A stretch of DNA of 64,000 bases from the NCBI GenBank assembly GCA_020722815.1, contig DYKB01000006.1, positions 1 to 64,000 on the forward strand. Reading direction: 5' to 3'. The position numbers and the translations under genes are program-made. The stretch comes from Caldithrix sp. GTDB taxonomy: Bacteria > Zhuqueibacterota > Zhuqueibacteria > Thermofontimicrobiales > Sulfurfontimicrobiaceae. How positions within the stretch are numbered: the first letter of the stretch is position 1; the number at the start of each line of letters is the position of its first letter. Of the stretch, positions 9,874-19,201 are shown piece after piece. Below the pieces are notes generated by a model that was not told the origin of the DNA, did not search any database, and worked only from the letters and a program-made list of their open reading frames with translations.

Positions 9874-10719
9874 TTATTGAATTATTTTACTTTTTTTAAA
9901 ATCAAATTTTTGTCCATCCCGCAAAACACTCATGCGTAAATGTATTATCGAAAGTTTCGCTGAATCCGGATTTTCCATCTTTTGCGCCGAACGTGGATCA
10001 TAAATAATAACAGAACCTTTTCCCATCACCTCAATTCGATCATCCGGATAATAAATTATGGCAGTGGATTCATCAATTCCGATTCCTGGCAACTCTTTTT
10101 CAATTACCAGGCTCAAAAGTCGATTATTTCGCTGCCGGATAACAAAATGTTGATCGATGATGCAATTTTTTAAAAATCCAAATCCCTTTTCGGTTTTGAT
10201 ATTTTCTTTTTCCAGTTTCGTCCAATCACCATCGCCGGTAATCATGATTTCGCTCATCACCGCAGCACCGGCACTCGTTCCGCCAATCACGCCCTTCTTT
10301 TTGAAATATAAATCAACGATGGCCTGTTCAGTTCGGGTGCTGTGCAATCGATTTGTCAGCCGTGTTTGTACACCGCCGGTGAAAAAGATGCCGCGGGCAT
10401 TTGCTATCTGTTGCACAATGCTGTCAGAATTAGCCGTGTCGGGACCGGCAATAAATAACGCTCGAACGTTTTGCGCACCAAATGACTGAAAAAGCTCGAT
10501 ACCGGCTTTCCCGGATTCATGCGGCACCCCGCTGGCAGACGTGATAACAAAAATTGGCGCATTTTCACATAATTTAATAAATTTTTGTATCGCTGCCGCT
10601 GGTTTCTCGCCGCCACCGATAATAATGAGATGGCCACGCTGATTATTAGCGGCGTCCACCCTAAAATTACTGACAGTGAAAATGAAAATAAAGAAAATCG
10701 GGCGAATCCAATTTCTCAT
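9874..10719 (-). CDS. Cyanophycinase-like S51 peptidase, exported
   Basis: 281 residues, close to the usual length of stand-alone cyanophycinases. A signal peptide (about 1-24) suggests a periplasmic or outer location. The motifs are GGG near residue 35, GGTSAGAAV with the nucleophile Ser about 149, DQHF with His about 191, and GIGIDESTA near 212. The family cleaves beta-aspartyl linkages, classically cyanophycin to beta-Asp-Arg. The ATG overlaps the stop of the M20 peptidase gene (ATGA at 10716-10719), so the two are translationally coupled. It lacks the long middle and sorting regions of the paralogue at 175-2220. Confidence 0.85.
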   Translation of the reverse strand: MRNWIRPIFFIFIFTVSNFRVDAANNQRGHLIIIGGGEKPAAAIQKFIKLCENAPIFVITSASGVPHESGKAGIELFQSFGAQNVRALFIAGPDTANSDSIVQQIANARGIFFTGGVQTRLTNRLHSTRTEQAIVDLYFKKKGVIGGTSAGAAVMSEIMITGDGDWTKLEKENIKTEKGFGFLKNCIIDQHFVIRQRNNRLLSLVIEKELPGIGIDESTAIIYYPDDRIEVMGKGSVIIYDPRSAQKMENPDSAKLSIIHLRMSVLRDGQKFDFKKSKIIQ

Positions 10720-11834
10720 GCTGCCTCCGCTCCTACCATTTTCAGCAGCAGATGTGACATCGTTACTAAATCATCAATTTTTATCTGCTCGTTCATGGAA
10801 TGTGGGTTTTGAACACCAACTCCCAGATTAATCGCTTCTATACCCCGTGAATTTAAAACATTGGCATCACTCCCGCCAAAATAAATAAGCGGTTCAGGCG
10901 TTAAACCAAGTGAATTGATGTTTTTTTCAAGCTGTTGAACCAGGGGCATATCTTCCCGCAGACTGAATCCATCAAAAACAGGGGTAAACTGAATAACAAT
11001 TTTTCCGCCTGACTTGTTTTCGATGAGCTGGGCATCGGAGGTGATCTGGAATTGCAAGAATTTTAAAGTTTCGGCATTAAATGATCGCATTTCACCAGAA
11101 ATTTTAATATTGGAAGGAACGACATTCACGGCATTTCCACCCTGAATAACCCCGACATTGGTAACCGTTTCGTTATCAATTTTACCCAACGGGAAGCGAT
11201 TGATAAATTCGTTGGCCATTGAGAGCGCATTAATCCCGCTTTGTGGGGACAAACCGGAATGGGCTGGACGGCCAATAAAATTAATTTCAAAGTCGATGGT
11301 CGTCGGGGTTTTCATCACATAAAATCCAGGCGGACGGGAAGAATCCAGTACCAGTGCCTCTTTTGCCGTTATTTGCGAATAATCCAGCGCCATCGTGCCG
11401 AACATTCCTAACTCCTCACTCACTGAAAAGACAATTTCCAGATTTCGATGCTTGAGATGATGGACGATCAAATATTCCAGCAGATATAAAATCAGCGTCA
11501 CCCCACTTCGATCATCGGCTCCCAATATGGTCTTCCCATTGCTTTTAATGATGCCACCTTCAATGATTGGCACTAACGTTGCCGTCGGGAGTACGGTGTC
11601 CAGATGTGCCGTCAGCAAAAGTGCTGGTAATGAATCCATCCCCCCGTCTTTTTTAACAATAAGATTCCCGCAATTCCCCTGAATTTTTTGGGCAGCCGCA
11701 TCTTCATGGCTATTAATTTTAAGCTTCTTAAGTTGATTTACGACATAATCAGCTACATTCCGTTCATGTAAAGAAATGCCGTCAATTGTTACTAATTCCA
11801 AAAACAGTTCGACAATTCGTTTTTCATCAATCAC
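10716..11834 (-). CDS. M20-family peptidase, PepT-like
   Basis: 372 residues with no signal peptide, so cytoplasmic. Metal ligands are visible in order: TAHLDTVLP (His, Asp), GADDRSGVT (bridging Asp), SEELG (catalytic and metal Glu), and a late PHSMNE His. The arrangement matches peptidase T-like members of M20, which release amino acids from di- and tripeptides. The start is GTG at 11834, with GAGG six bases upstream. Coupled to the downstream S51 gene by a 4-bp overlap, it probably finishes degradation of imported dipeptides; a beta-aspartyl dipeptidase role is a guess. Confidence 0.85.
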   Translation of the reverse strand: MIDEKRIVELFLELVTIDGISLHERNVADYVVNQLKKLKINSHEDAAAQKIQGNCGNLIVKKDGGMDSLPALLLTAHLDTVLPTATLVPIIEGGIIKSNGKTILGADDRSGVTLILYLLEYLIVHHLKHRNLEIVFSVSEELGMFGTMALDYSQITAKEALVLDSSRPPGFYVMKTPTTIDFEINFIGRPAHSGLSPQSGINALSMANEFINRFPLGKIDNETVTNVGVIQGGNAVNVVPSNIKISGEMRSFNAETLKFLQFQITSDAQLIENKSGGKIVIQFTPVFDGFSLREDMPLVQQLEKNINSLGLTPEPLIYFGGSDANVLNSRGIEAINLGVGVQNPHSMNEQIKIDDLVTMSHLLLKMVGAEAA

Positions 11835-11993
11835 GTTAACCTCAGCATTTTATTGGCGTGAAAGTTTTTTCTGATCATATTTATTTGTAATTATTCAGGT
11901 TGGCTGGTTCATGGTTCACGATTAGAAATCTGTTTTTCATATTTTGAAACCCTGAACCAGGAACTATTAAACTTTAAACCCAGGTAATCACTT

Positions 11994-12854
11994 TTATTTA
12001 ATAAAATAGCGCTCGTCCTGAATGCTTTCTTCAATGATTTGTAAGGCTTCCAATGTCCGATTTCGATCCCGGAAATTTAATTCCGTGATAATCGCATTGA
12101 TAATGACGGCAATTGCCCCAAACGAATTGCTAAACATGATATTATCCGTTTTAATTTGAATACAATGGTTCGCAAATTCGCATATCGGCGCTGTCTTTTT
12201 ATCCGTAAAGACAATCGTTGGAATTTTTTTTTCTCTGGCAAAAGCCACTGTTTCCACTGTTTCGCGGGAATAGGGTGAAAAACTAAAGGCAATCAACAAA
12301 TCCGCCGGCGAAAGAAACGTTATTTGCTCCTGAAAACGAAGAAAATTTAAGGATAGGGCATGGGCATCATATTTATAGAGCCGTAATAAAAAAGTCATTA
12401 AAGTGGAAAATTGATAGGACAGCTCCAGACCCAGACAATAAATCTGCCGGGCAGCAATTATTGTATCCACAATCTGCGAAAATTTTTGCGGATCGATGGA
12501 TTTAATCGTCGCCTGAATATTTGAAATAACATTCTGCGCGACTAGTTTTAATGTATCAGATGATTTGATTTTTTCGGACGTGATGAATTGATATTGCTCG
12601 GTAGGGGATAAACTGGCTTTCAGACTGGATGAAAGTTCATCCTTCAATTCTTTGAATCCCTTATAACCCAGCGATTGCGCAAAACGAACAATCGAAGCTT
12701 CACTCACTTGCGCTTTCTCGGCAATATCTTTGATGGGTAATAAGGCTACCAGGTTTATATTTTCCAGAAAAAAATCAGCAACTTTTCTCTGGTTCGGCGG
12801 TAAATCGCCAATGATTTTATAAATCTGGGTCTCAATACGCTGAATTCTGTTCAT
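11994..12854 (-). CDS. MurR/RpiR-family transcription regulator
   Basis: 286 residues. An N-terminal helix-turn-helix (about 1-78; KDIAEKAQVSEASIVRFAQS, then LGYKGFKELK) is followed by a SIS phosphosugar-binding domain (about 110-250). Regulators of this family sense phosphorylated sugars or amino sugars and repress or activate adjacent catabolic genes. It is the most upstream gene of the minus-strand run, 159 bp before the M20 peptidase gene, and so likely controls the receptor/peptidase locus. A 16-bp palindrome just upstream of its start may be its operator. Confidence 0.85.
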   Translation of the reverse strand: MNRIQRIETQIYKIIGDLPPNQRKVADFFLENINLVALLPIKDIAEKAQVSEASIVRFAQSLGYKGFKELKDELSSSLKASLSPTEQYQFITSEKIKSSDTLKLVAQNVISNIQATIKSIDPQKFSQIVDTIIAARQIYCLGLELSYQFSTLMTFLLRLYKYDAHALSLNFLRFQEQITFLSPADLLIAFSFSPYSRETVETVAFAREKKIPTIVFTDKKTAPICEFANHCIQIKTDNIMFSNSFGAIAVIINAIITELNFRDRNRTLEALQIIEESIQDERYFIK

Positions 12855-12862
12855 TTTTGCCT

Positions 12863-12878
12863 TGAAATTAAAATTTCA
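12863..12878. promoter_or_regulatory. Candidate RpiR operator
   Basis: TGAAATTAAAATTTCA has perfect 7-base arms around a 2-base centre and ends nine bases before the rpiR-like start codon. Further TGAAATTTTTAT half-site-like copies lie near 12952 and 12979. The position fits autoregulation, but the sequence is AT-rich, so chance is possible. Confidence 0.4.
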
Positions 12879-13100
12879 TTTTTTTTGATAAATTGAAACT
12901 TTATTTTCAAAACAAATCTACACATTTCCATCATAAATGTCAAGGCTTTTTTGAAATTTTTATTACAATTTTTTGAGAAATGAAATTTTTATGTCATTTA
13001 ATTTGATTGCAATGGATCAGTTTGATCGGTGGTTTATGCAAGTTTTGCTTGAAATGGAGAAAATATATGATGAAGAATGGTGAAAGAGATTACTTGGTGC

Positions 13101-13240
13101 CTGTCCGAAAAAGCCACCAGGCTGTCATTGCGAGGAGTGTTTTTTGCGACGAAGCAATCTCCAGTGATACCAAAGGGGGTTGCGTCGGTAAAAAGCACCT
13201 CGCAATGACAGGTCCTGGTATTTTCGGACAGACTCTACTT
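13101..13240. repeat. Palindromic element with GTCTGTCCGAAAA ends, GCAATGACA type
   Basis: The ends CTGTCCGAAAA and TTTTCGGACAG enclose TGTCATTGCGAGG and CCTCGCAATGACA arms about 80 bp apart. Related copies are at 16205-16365, 22068-22232, 27655-27796 and 55179-55345. ORFs crossing it are not genes. Confidence 0.85.
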
Positions 13241-13360
13241 AGAGTCTGTCCGAAATTGTAGGACAAATTGTTAATTTGTCCGAATCGAGTGCCGGATACA
13301 AGCTCTATGCGGGGCAAATTAGCAATTTGCCCTACAAAAATGGATTTTCGGACAGACTCT
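13241..13360. repeat. Second GTCTGTCCGAAAA-ended element with a different core
   Basis: AGAGTCTGTCCGAAA opens and TTTTCGGACAGACTCT closes this element, which abuts the previous one. The core carries AGGACAAATTGTTAATTTGTCC and GGGCAAATTAGCAATTTGCCC stems (each written here in part). Its last bases overlap the TAG stop of the SGNH hydrolase reading frame. Confidence 0.8.
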
Positions 13361-14981
13361 ACTTAATCAGCAACATTTTTTTTACTTCTTTTCCCAAGTT
13401 GATACTTTTTAATTCGTAAAAGTAATGACCGCTTGGAAGAGATGCCGCATTAAAAGGAATCTGATAATCTCCCCGTTCCTGTTGCCCTTCAAATAGCGTC
13501 TGAACCATTCTCCCCTGTGAATCATAAATTTTCAAGGTAATAAATTGAGATTCCGGAAGATGATAATGAATATAAGTAACTGGATTAAAAGGATTGGGAT
13601 AATTTTGTCCCAGATAGAAATTTTTAATTACCAATTTTTCTAATATGATATTTATAATGAATGAATACTGAAAATCACCATTTAAATCAATCTGTTTCAA
13701 TCGATATGACAACGCTTTCGCTGGCGGGTTTGTATCAGAATACTGATAATAACACGGTTCAGATGTCGTTCCATTTCCATGAACGAATGCAATTGGATAA
13801 AAATTAATCCCGTCGCCTGATCGTTGCACTTCAAATCCAAAATTATTCTTTTCTGAAGCGGTTTGCCAGTACAATTCCATTTGTCTATTTATTTCCTTTG
13901 CCTGAAAGGCCGTTAATTCCACTGGCAATGCCCCATCAACAATCGCTGCCAGAAAGCGCCATAAGGCCAGCGCCATATACTCGGCACCTTTGGTGTTTAA
14001 ATGGCCACCATCATAAGTCCAGCCGTTATTATGCTTATTGCTTGCATCATACCAGATAACAGGATAGGTGCTTCCTTTATATTCAAAAGTTTGCATAACA
14101 CCATTGTCATCATGGGCTTCCAGATCAGCGAGATCAAAGAGAAATCCGCCTTTTTCTTTGATGTATGCCCGAAGCAACTCGTTGTAGGTATGCCGGCGAA
14201 TATTGATTTCGTCTTCACCATTATAAATAAGGGCGAATAAAGGGACTGTCACGTGTACAAATTTGCAATTGGGAAAATCCGCCATCAATTTTTCCATTAC
14301 GGCGACATAATGATTAAACAGTATGGTTAAATCGGGATCGATATGATAAAAATCCACATAACAGAACTTAAAAAAGGCAATATTCGCTGATTCGCCAAAG
14401 GCTTTCCCGTCGCTATCGAGACTGCGAATTTTGGCATCAAACGCATCGATTTTTCCGGTTGGATCATAATTGCTGCCGTTTTGCCAGTGAGCGAGCGCGG
14501 CTTTATCAAATTTGCCGGGTTCATTCAAAATTGTAATTTGGTAGCGTACGGCGTCTGCACCAGAAAGCGCCTGCAAACCCTCGATAATATTTTATCCGAC
14601 CGATTGACGACCAAACATAATTTTTTGCTGCCGCACCGGATTCAGTGACGCCTGACTGGTATTGGCGGGGTCCCAGTTGGTATGATTTACCATGATACCT
14701 GAAATTCTAAAATGAATCGTTTTCTCTGAAGTCTTGACCCCCTTTGTCTCTCCCCCATTTTCAAAAAGCGAAAATGGGGGAGAGAATCCCGCTTTATCTC
14801 CCCCAAATTCCGCTTTTTGGAATTTGGGGGAGGCAGGAGGGGGTACTCCATTGATTCTGAACATCAAAAATTTCCATTTTAGAATTTTAGGTGATATATG
14901 ATTGTGCCTGAATTCCATTACTGAAAAAATAAAACAGAAAACGAGCGTCAAAAAATGAATGAATTTGTTAATATTTGCCAT
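13359..14981 (-). pseudogene. Secreted SGNH-type hydrolase with sorting domain, interrupted
   Basis: The reading frame starts at 14981 with a signal peptide, passes through a palindromic element (14702-14888) without a stop, and resumes at NWDPANTSQASLNPV. It then reads KIMFGRQSVG, an in-frame TAA (14592-14594), and NIIEGLQALSGADAV. The downstream 405 residues keep the frame: IAFFKFCYVDF, VHVTVPLFAL, a DGGHLN block with the catalytic Asp-His pair, a fibronectin-like segment, and a sorting domain with NYPNPFNPVT and GHYFYELKS. The family normally reads FGHQSVG-x-NI without a break, so the TAA is a single-codon nonsense change. Either it is a recent pseudogene or translation reinitiates at TTG 14576, which would lack the signal peptide. 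The TAG stop abuts an element end. Confidence 0.75.
14702..14888. repeat. Inverted-repeat element, G-rich core, family 6
   Basis: Ends AATTCTAAAATG and CATTTTAGAATT enclose CTCTCCCCCATTTTC, GAAAATGGGGGAGAG, CCCCCAAATTCC and GGAATTTGGGGGAGG stems. A second copy at 33190-33642 is itself split by a family 1 element. Here it lies inside the SGNH hydrolase frame between signal peptide and catalytic domain. Confidence 0.8.
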
Positions 14982-15228
14982 GTAATCCTCCAGAATTATC
15001 GTGTTGATAGTTACTGTACATCCTTGTTTAGTTTAAAAAATGAAAAATTATCCTGAATACGGGGATGAAAAAAAATGAGGCACCTCGGTGTGCAAGAAAG
15101 ACGAAGGCAATCATCCTCCCGATTAAAATAATATTCAAAATTTTTCTGGGAAATGCAATAAAAACTATGCCGAAATAAGGGAAAATTGGGATAATCAGGA
15201 TAAATTTTCCGGTGAGTTAAAAATGGGA

Positions 15229-15630
15229 TTAATTGGTTAAAATAGAATCACAGAAGTCTGTAAAATCCTTTAAGGCGGGTTTAATGCTTTTGTGAATGAT
15301 TTTTAAGTCGACTTTTTCATATCCGTGAACCAACAGATTGCGCATTCCCGCAGCGTTGGCCAAATTTTCTGCTAAATCCATTGGAATCCAATTGAGCTCA
15401 CCTGCCCGCAGAAATGTCGTACGCATTGTCGTGGGAATACTTTCTCCAACGAGAGCCATTTTATGCATCAGTAAATCAGCAGACGTATTCACCAGTAATT
15501 CCAACACTCGTTCAACTATGAAGTGCGTATCAGTCAGGAAGTCTTCATAACTGATATCCTGATATTTTTCAAGGACTTTTAAATACTCAAAAATTTTTTC
15601 AATTTTTTCTTTTGTAATTTTGGGTGACAT
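15229..15630 (-). CDS. HepT-family RNase toxin
   Basis: 133 residues, the usual length. The HEPN signature R-x4-H-x-Y appears as RNLLVHGY (Arg97, His102, Tyr104), the RNase active site; Tyr is the residue modified by MntA in characterised systems. An all-helical composition fits. The start overlaps the end of the nucleotidyltransferase gene by 32 bp, the standard antitoxin-first layout. Confidence 0.9.
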   Translation of the reverse strand: MSPKITKEKIEKIFEYLKVLEKYQDISYEDFLTDTHFIVERVLELLVNTSADLLMHKMALVGESIPTTMRTTFLRAGELNWIPMDLAENLANAAGMRNLLVHGYEKVDLKIIHKSIKPALKDFTDFCDSILTN

Positions 15631-16042
15631 TTTTTAATCTTTCCAGATTCGTTTTTAAAGATAAATCCTGCCATTTTTTTAAAAAAGGAACATCGTCATA
15701 GAATTTAATCGCATAAATTTGTTTTTCAAGATAAATATCTTTATTGGCGACAAACAACGGTACGCCTTTTATCATTATTTCATAAAGCAGCAGTGGGGGC
15801 ATATCTTTATGAAAAATGACCAAATCGATTTCTCCGCCCAAAATATCCTGTAATTCTCCAATTAATACTAATTTTTGTGGTGCCCAATCAAGCGAACTTT
15901 CGATGGCAATATCGATATCGCTATGGGCATGAACCGGGCCATTCACCGATGAACCAAATAGAATACAGAAATTGAGTAGATGTTGCTGACACCAGTGCTT
16001 AATGGCTGGATTTTGAAATTTTTGATGGATGGTTTTGGGCAT
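15599..16042 (-). CDS. MntA-like minimal nucleotidyltransferase antitoxin
   Basis: 147 residues with the polymerase-beta-like GS-x10-DxD motif exactly spaced: Gly30-Ser31 and Asp42-Ile-Asp44. A third acidic residue is plausible in EIDLVIF near residue 77. In characterised pairs this enzyme AMPylates the Tyr of HepT and silences it. Co-transcribed with the toxin gene; no further partner is nearby. Confidence 0.88.
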   Translation of the reverse strand: MPKTIHQKFQNPAIKHWCQQHLLNFCILFGSSVNGPVHAHSDIDIAIESSLDWAPQKLVLIGELQDILGGEIDLVIFHKDMPPLLLYEIMIKGVPLFVANKDIYLEKQIYAIKFYDDVPFLKKWQDLSLKTNLERLKNVTQNYKRKN

Positions 16043-16204
16043 GTTTGATTGATTTTTGATTAATTTTTTAAATATCTATGAATTAAGATATGATTTTTTT
16101 GGGGGAATGTCAAGGGGAAAGAGGGATTTATTAAATACAACAGAACATAGAAGCAGAAATTGGAAATAAAGTCATAATGGATGGTTGATAAATATTACAG
16201 CAAC

Positions 16205-16365
16205 AATTTCAATCTATCCGGAAACACCAAAACCTGTCATTACTAGGCGTTTTTTACTGTTGCCTGCTTTTTAGGCTCGCAATCATCCTTATTAAACGAC
16301 AGGAGATTGTTGTTTCTGAAAAAACGTTCATCGAAATGACAGGTTTTAATTACTTTTTAATCTTA
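16205..16365. repeat. Degenerate GCAATGACA-type palindromic element
   Basis: ACCTGTCATTACTAGGCG opens and ATCGAAATGACAGGT closes the element; TTTTTAGGCTCGCAATC in the middle matches copies at 22068 and 55179. The terminal GTCTGTCC boxes are lost. It fills the gap between the MntA gene start and the coiled-coil protein stop. Confidence 0.65.
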
Positions 16366-16418
16366 AAGGAGTACGTTATAGAATTCATCTGGTTTTTTTT
16401 ATTAAAAAATCATCAAAA

Positions 16419-17159
16419 TTAACGGCGATCTTCTCTGGTCTCGCGACGATCTTCGTGCAATTCCTTTTGATCTTCTTTAGATTCGATGATTCCTAATTTG
16501 ACTTCCTGCTGGGATAATTCCAGGTAATCCTCTAATAATTTCCGTTGTTTCATCTGAAGTCCCTCCTCGACGGCGGGACGGGCATCGATCTGTTTCTGTA
16601 TGGCGATTAATTCCTTGGCAACCTGTCGTTTTTTCTGAAGTATTTCCTGGGCCTGTTTCGCATCGCGAACATCATCTTTCATATCGCGACGATCATCCCG
16701 TTTATCGCGCCTATCGTCACGTTTTTCATGAGCGACTTTAATATCATCAATTTTACGGTCTGTCATTTGGGCGCGCTTCAGGGCGCGCTTATCTTTCTTT
16801 AATTCTTTTCGATCCTGCTTGAGTTCATCGGCTGAGCGTTTGGCTTCAGCACCAGCCTGGGCGGCTTGAATTTTATTTTCTTTCAAATCCTGACGTAACT
16901 CGGCGAAAATCTTTTGCTCAATGGCTTTCAAAGCGTCGTCGTTTCCAGCTTTCCGCACCCGATCCCAGCGGATAATGAGATGGGAAAGGCGATCCACATC
17001 CCGTCGATCATCGGCGATTGCAGCGGCATCTTTTGAAATTTCAATCTTGTCCTGCTTCCGTTCTTTCATGTTTTGTAAAGTTTGGGGAACGGCAAAAAGG
17101 GTACTTAAACTTGCAACTACTAATACGGTAACTAATAAGAGAATGATATTTCGTTTCAT
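16419..17159 (-). CDS. Exported charged coiled-coil protein, function unknown
   Basis: 246 residues. The signal peptide (about 1-24, ending LFAVPQ) is followed by an almost wholly helical, very charged chain. Two arginine/aspartate-rich repeats stand out: KRDDRRDKRDDRRDMKDD near residues 146-163 and EDRRETREDRR at the C terminus. Ribosome site GGGAGG lies ahead of the ATG. It resembles periplasmic helical hairpin proteins of the Spy/CpxP type only in general character; no motif supports homology. It is transcribed away from the LytTR regulator across a 471-bp gap, which could mean shared control. Confidence 0.7.
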   Translation of the reverse strand: MKRNIILLLVTVLVVASLSTLFAVPQTLQNMKERKQDKIEISKDAAAIADDRRDVDRLSHLIIRWDRVRKAGNDDALKAIEQKIFAELRQDLKENKIQAAQAGAEAKRSADELKQDRKELKKDKRALKRAQMTDRKIDDIKVAHEKRDDRRDKRDDRRDMKDDVRDAKQAQEILQKKRQVAKELIAIQKQIDARPAVEEGLQMKQRKLLEDYLELSQQEVKLGIIESKEDQKELHEDRRETREDRR

Positions 17160-17357
17160 GATATACCTCCCAATAATTGAGTTATGAATGAATTCGTGTT
17201 TTTCCCTCTATTGTTGCACTTTCAAAGCTGTGCTCGTTATTATGTTTATGCAAGGACAGTACCAAAGTCGATTCAATTTGTTTTAAGCGTCTCTAATATG
17301 GTTTTAACCTAAAATAAGCATAAAATTAATCGCTTCAGACGTCAATTTGTTCCTTCA

Positions 17358-17376
17358 GGTACATGAATTGTGTACC
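17358..17376. promoter_or_regulatory. Isolated 19-bp palindrome upstream of the LytTR gene
   Basis: GGTACATGAATTGTGTACC has 6-base perfect arms and a 7-base centre in the 471-bp space between two divergent genes. It may be a regulator binding site. LytTR proteins usually prefer direct repeats, so it may belong to another factor. Nothing else was found in this gap. Confidence 0.3.
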
Positions 17377-17630
17377 AAAAGGTTCATCTGGGGTTTATAT
17401 TTTTCTTAGATTGGTATCTGAACGATATTTTTTGTCGACAAAGTGAAGCGTCAATTAAATGTCAGCGGAAAAACAGACTGACAGGTTGAATTCGCTGTAT
17501 TTGCGTCTGATAAATAAAATCTAGATTTTTCATCTGGATAAAGTTGATTGCCGTTAATAAAATTTTATTGAAATTAAAAATTGATTTTGGTATATTGCTA
17601 AATTAAAAAACTCCTGATGAATGAGGTAAA

Positions 17631-18356
17631 ATGAATCTATATAAAGCGATTATTGTTGATGACGAATGGCTGCTTCGTAAAGAACTCATGATGATGTTAA
17701 CTCAATACCCTGAAATAAAGGTAGTTGGCGAAGCAATGAATATTCCACAAGCACTCGCTTTAATTGATGAATTTAAACCACAAGTAATTTTTCTGGACAT
17801 ACAATTGCAGGGTGCATCGGGATTTGATCTTTTCGAACAGGGCAAGGTGAATGCAAAGGTCGTTTTTGTGACAGCGTATGATCAATATGCCATCAAAGCT
17901 TTTGAAGTCAATGCGCTTGATTACCTGCTGAAACCAATTACTCGTTCCCAATTGGATTTGACGATTCAACGGATTCTGGCCGGGGAAAGTGTTTCACCCG
18001 AAAAGACGCAGCCCCTCAGTTATGAAGATAGTGCCTACATCCTGGTCAATGGGGCGTTGAAATTTATAAAAGTGGCTTCAATTTATTGTCTGGTGGCTGA
18101 AGGAAATTATTCCTATATTTTTTTTAAAGATAATAAAAAAGAGCTTGTTTCAAAAACTTTACAGGAGTGGGAGGACGTGCTGCCCCCACAATATTTTGTT
18201 CGTATTCATCGCTCGACAATTGTGAATTTTGAATTGGTTGAGCCGGTGGTTAAGTGCAAAAATTATACATTCTTAGTTTACTTACAGGGATTTGAAAAGC
18301 CTTTGATGATGAGCCGGCGATTTGCGGCTAAACTTAAAAAATTATTGCCTTTTTAG
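17631..18356 (+). CDS. LytTR-family response regulator
   Basis: 241 residues. A receiver domain (about 1-118) has the acidic pair VDDE, the phospho-acceptor FLDIQ near residue 56 and the LLKPI lysine near residue 105. A LytTR DNA-binding domain follows (about 135-241; VAEGNYSYIFF, FVRIHRSTIVN). GAGGT precedes the ATG by four bases. There is no histidine kinase beside it, so the partner must be encoded elsewhere. Confidence 0.92.
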   Translation: MNLYKAIIVDDEWLLRKELMMMLTQYPEIKVVGEAMNIPQALALIDEFKPQVIFLDIQLQGASGFDLFEQGKVNAKVVFVTAYDQYAIKAFEVNALDYLLKPITRSQLDLTIQRILAGESVSPEKTQPLSYEDSAYILVNGALKFIKVASIYCLVAEGNYSYIFFKDNKKELVSKTLQEWEDVLPPQYFVRIHRSTIVNFELVEPVVKCKNYTFLVYLQGFEKPLMMSRRFAAKLKKLLPF

Positions 18357-18419
18357 CCGGCATCAATTTTATTTGAAATTTGATTCGTAAAAATAAAACT
18401 GAATGATTTGAGTGCTTAA

Positions 18420-18686
18420 ATGGAATGTCGAATTGGCTGTGGTGCTTGTTGTATTGCAATTTCAATTTCTTCACCAATACCGGGGATGCCACATGGCAAG
18501 CCGGCTGGCGTCCGGTGTATTCATCTGTCTCCTGATCATGTTTGTTTGATACATGATCGACCTGATTATCCCGCTGTCTGTCGAAATCTCAAGCCTGAAA
18601 AAGAAATGTGTGGTGATTCATTCGAAGAGGCGATGGCTTATCTGACCAAACTGGAAGAATTGACCCGACCGGATTCTGCCAAATAA
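18420..18686 (+). CDS. Small YkgJ-type cysteine-cluster protein
   Basis: 88 residues. The pattern CRIGCGACC near the start, then C, C and C-R-N with a final MCGD, places several cysteines to bind a metal, probably zinc or iron-sulfur, as in the YkgJ-like family. Role unknown. It follows the LytTR regulator by 63 bp on the same strand and may share its transcript. Confidence 0.8.
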   Translation: MECRIGCGACCIAISISSPIPGMPHGKPAGVRCIHLSPDHVCLIHDRPDYPAVCRNLKPEKEMCGDSFEEAMAYLTKLEELTRPDSAK

Positions 18687-18771
18687 TACACTTTATTGAA
18701 TCTATTTTTGTGGCGTTCAAACGAAAATCAAAATAAATAGCGTCAAAATAATTAATGGCAAAATAATTTTG

Positions 18772-18902
18772 GGCAAAACGATTAGTGTTGAAGTCGGCGG
18801 GGAAGCTTTACCAAACCAGTGGTTTCGAATGTGATTTGATTGTTTTGGTTATGATTGATCTCGTATGAAGATTTGGTGGTTCGGGGAGGTTTGGCAAAGC
18901 GG
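18772..18902. repeat. 131-bp direct repeat, left copy
   Basis: Identical base for base to 20512-20642, offset 1740. It contains AAGCTTTACCAAACC and, near its end, GGTTTGGCAAAGC, giving a loose inverted arrangement. It bounds the ATPase gene on the left. An adjoining segment (18940-19046) also has a diverged counterpart (20398-20505). Confidence 0.9.
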
Positions 18903-19201
18903 CTGATTGGATATTCATTAACTCATTTTCCCGACGATGTATCCGGAGGTGGGAAAAAATTGTTTTGCTCAAAATGGTTTTGCCAATAAATTGTTTTGTT
19001 GCCATGAAATTTGAAATGTCAAAATAATTTGGGTCAAAATGATTAAAAACAAAAACATTTTATAATCGTCTTGTCAAAAATTTTCATCTGTGAAATCTGC
19101 GGTGTCTTTTTTTTATTGACAATATCAAAAATTAGCATTATATTAAACTGACAAATTTAATTAAAATTTTGTCAGTTTACTAACCAAAATTTGAGATTAT
19201 T

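Noticed and set aside
13007-13317. Reading frames of 75-84 codons on both strands
   Set aside because: They run through two back-to-back palindromic elements and show no protein motif.
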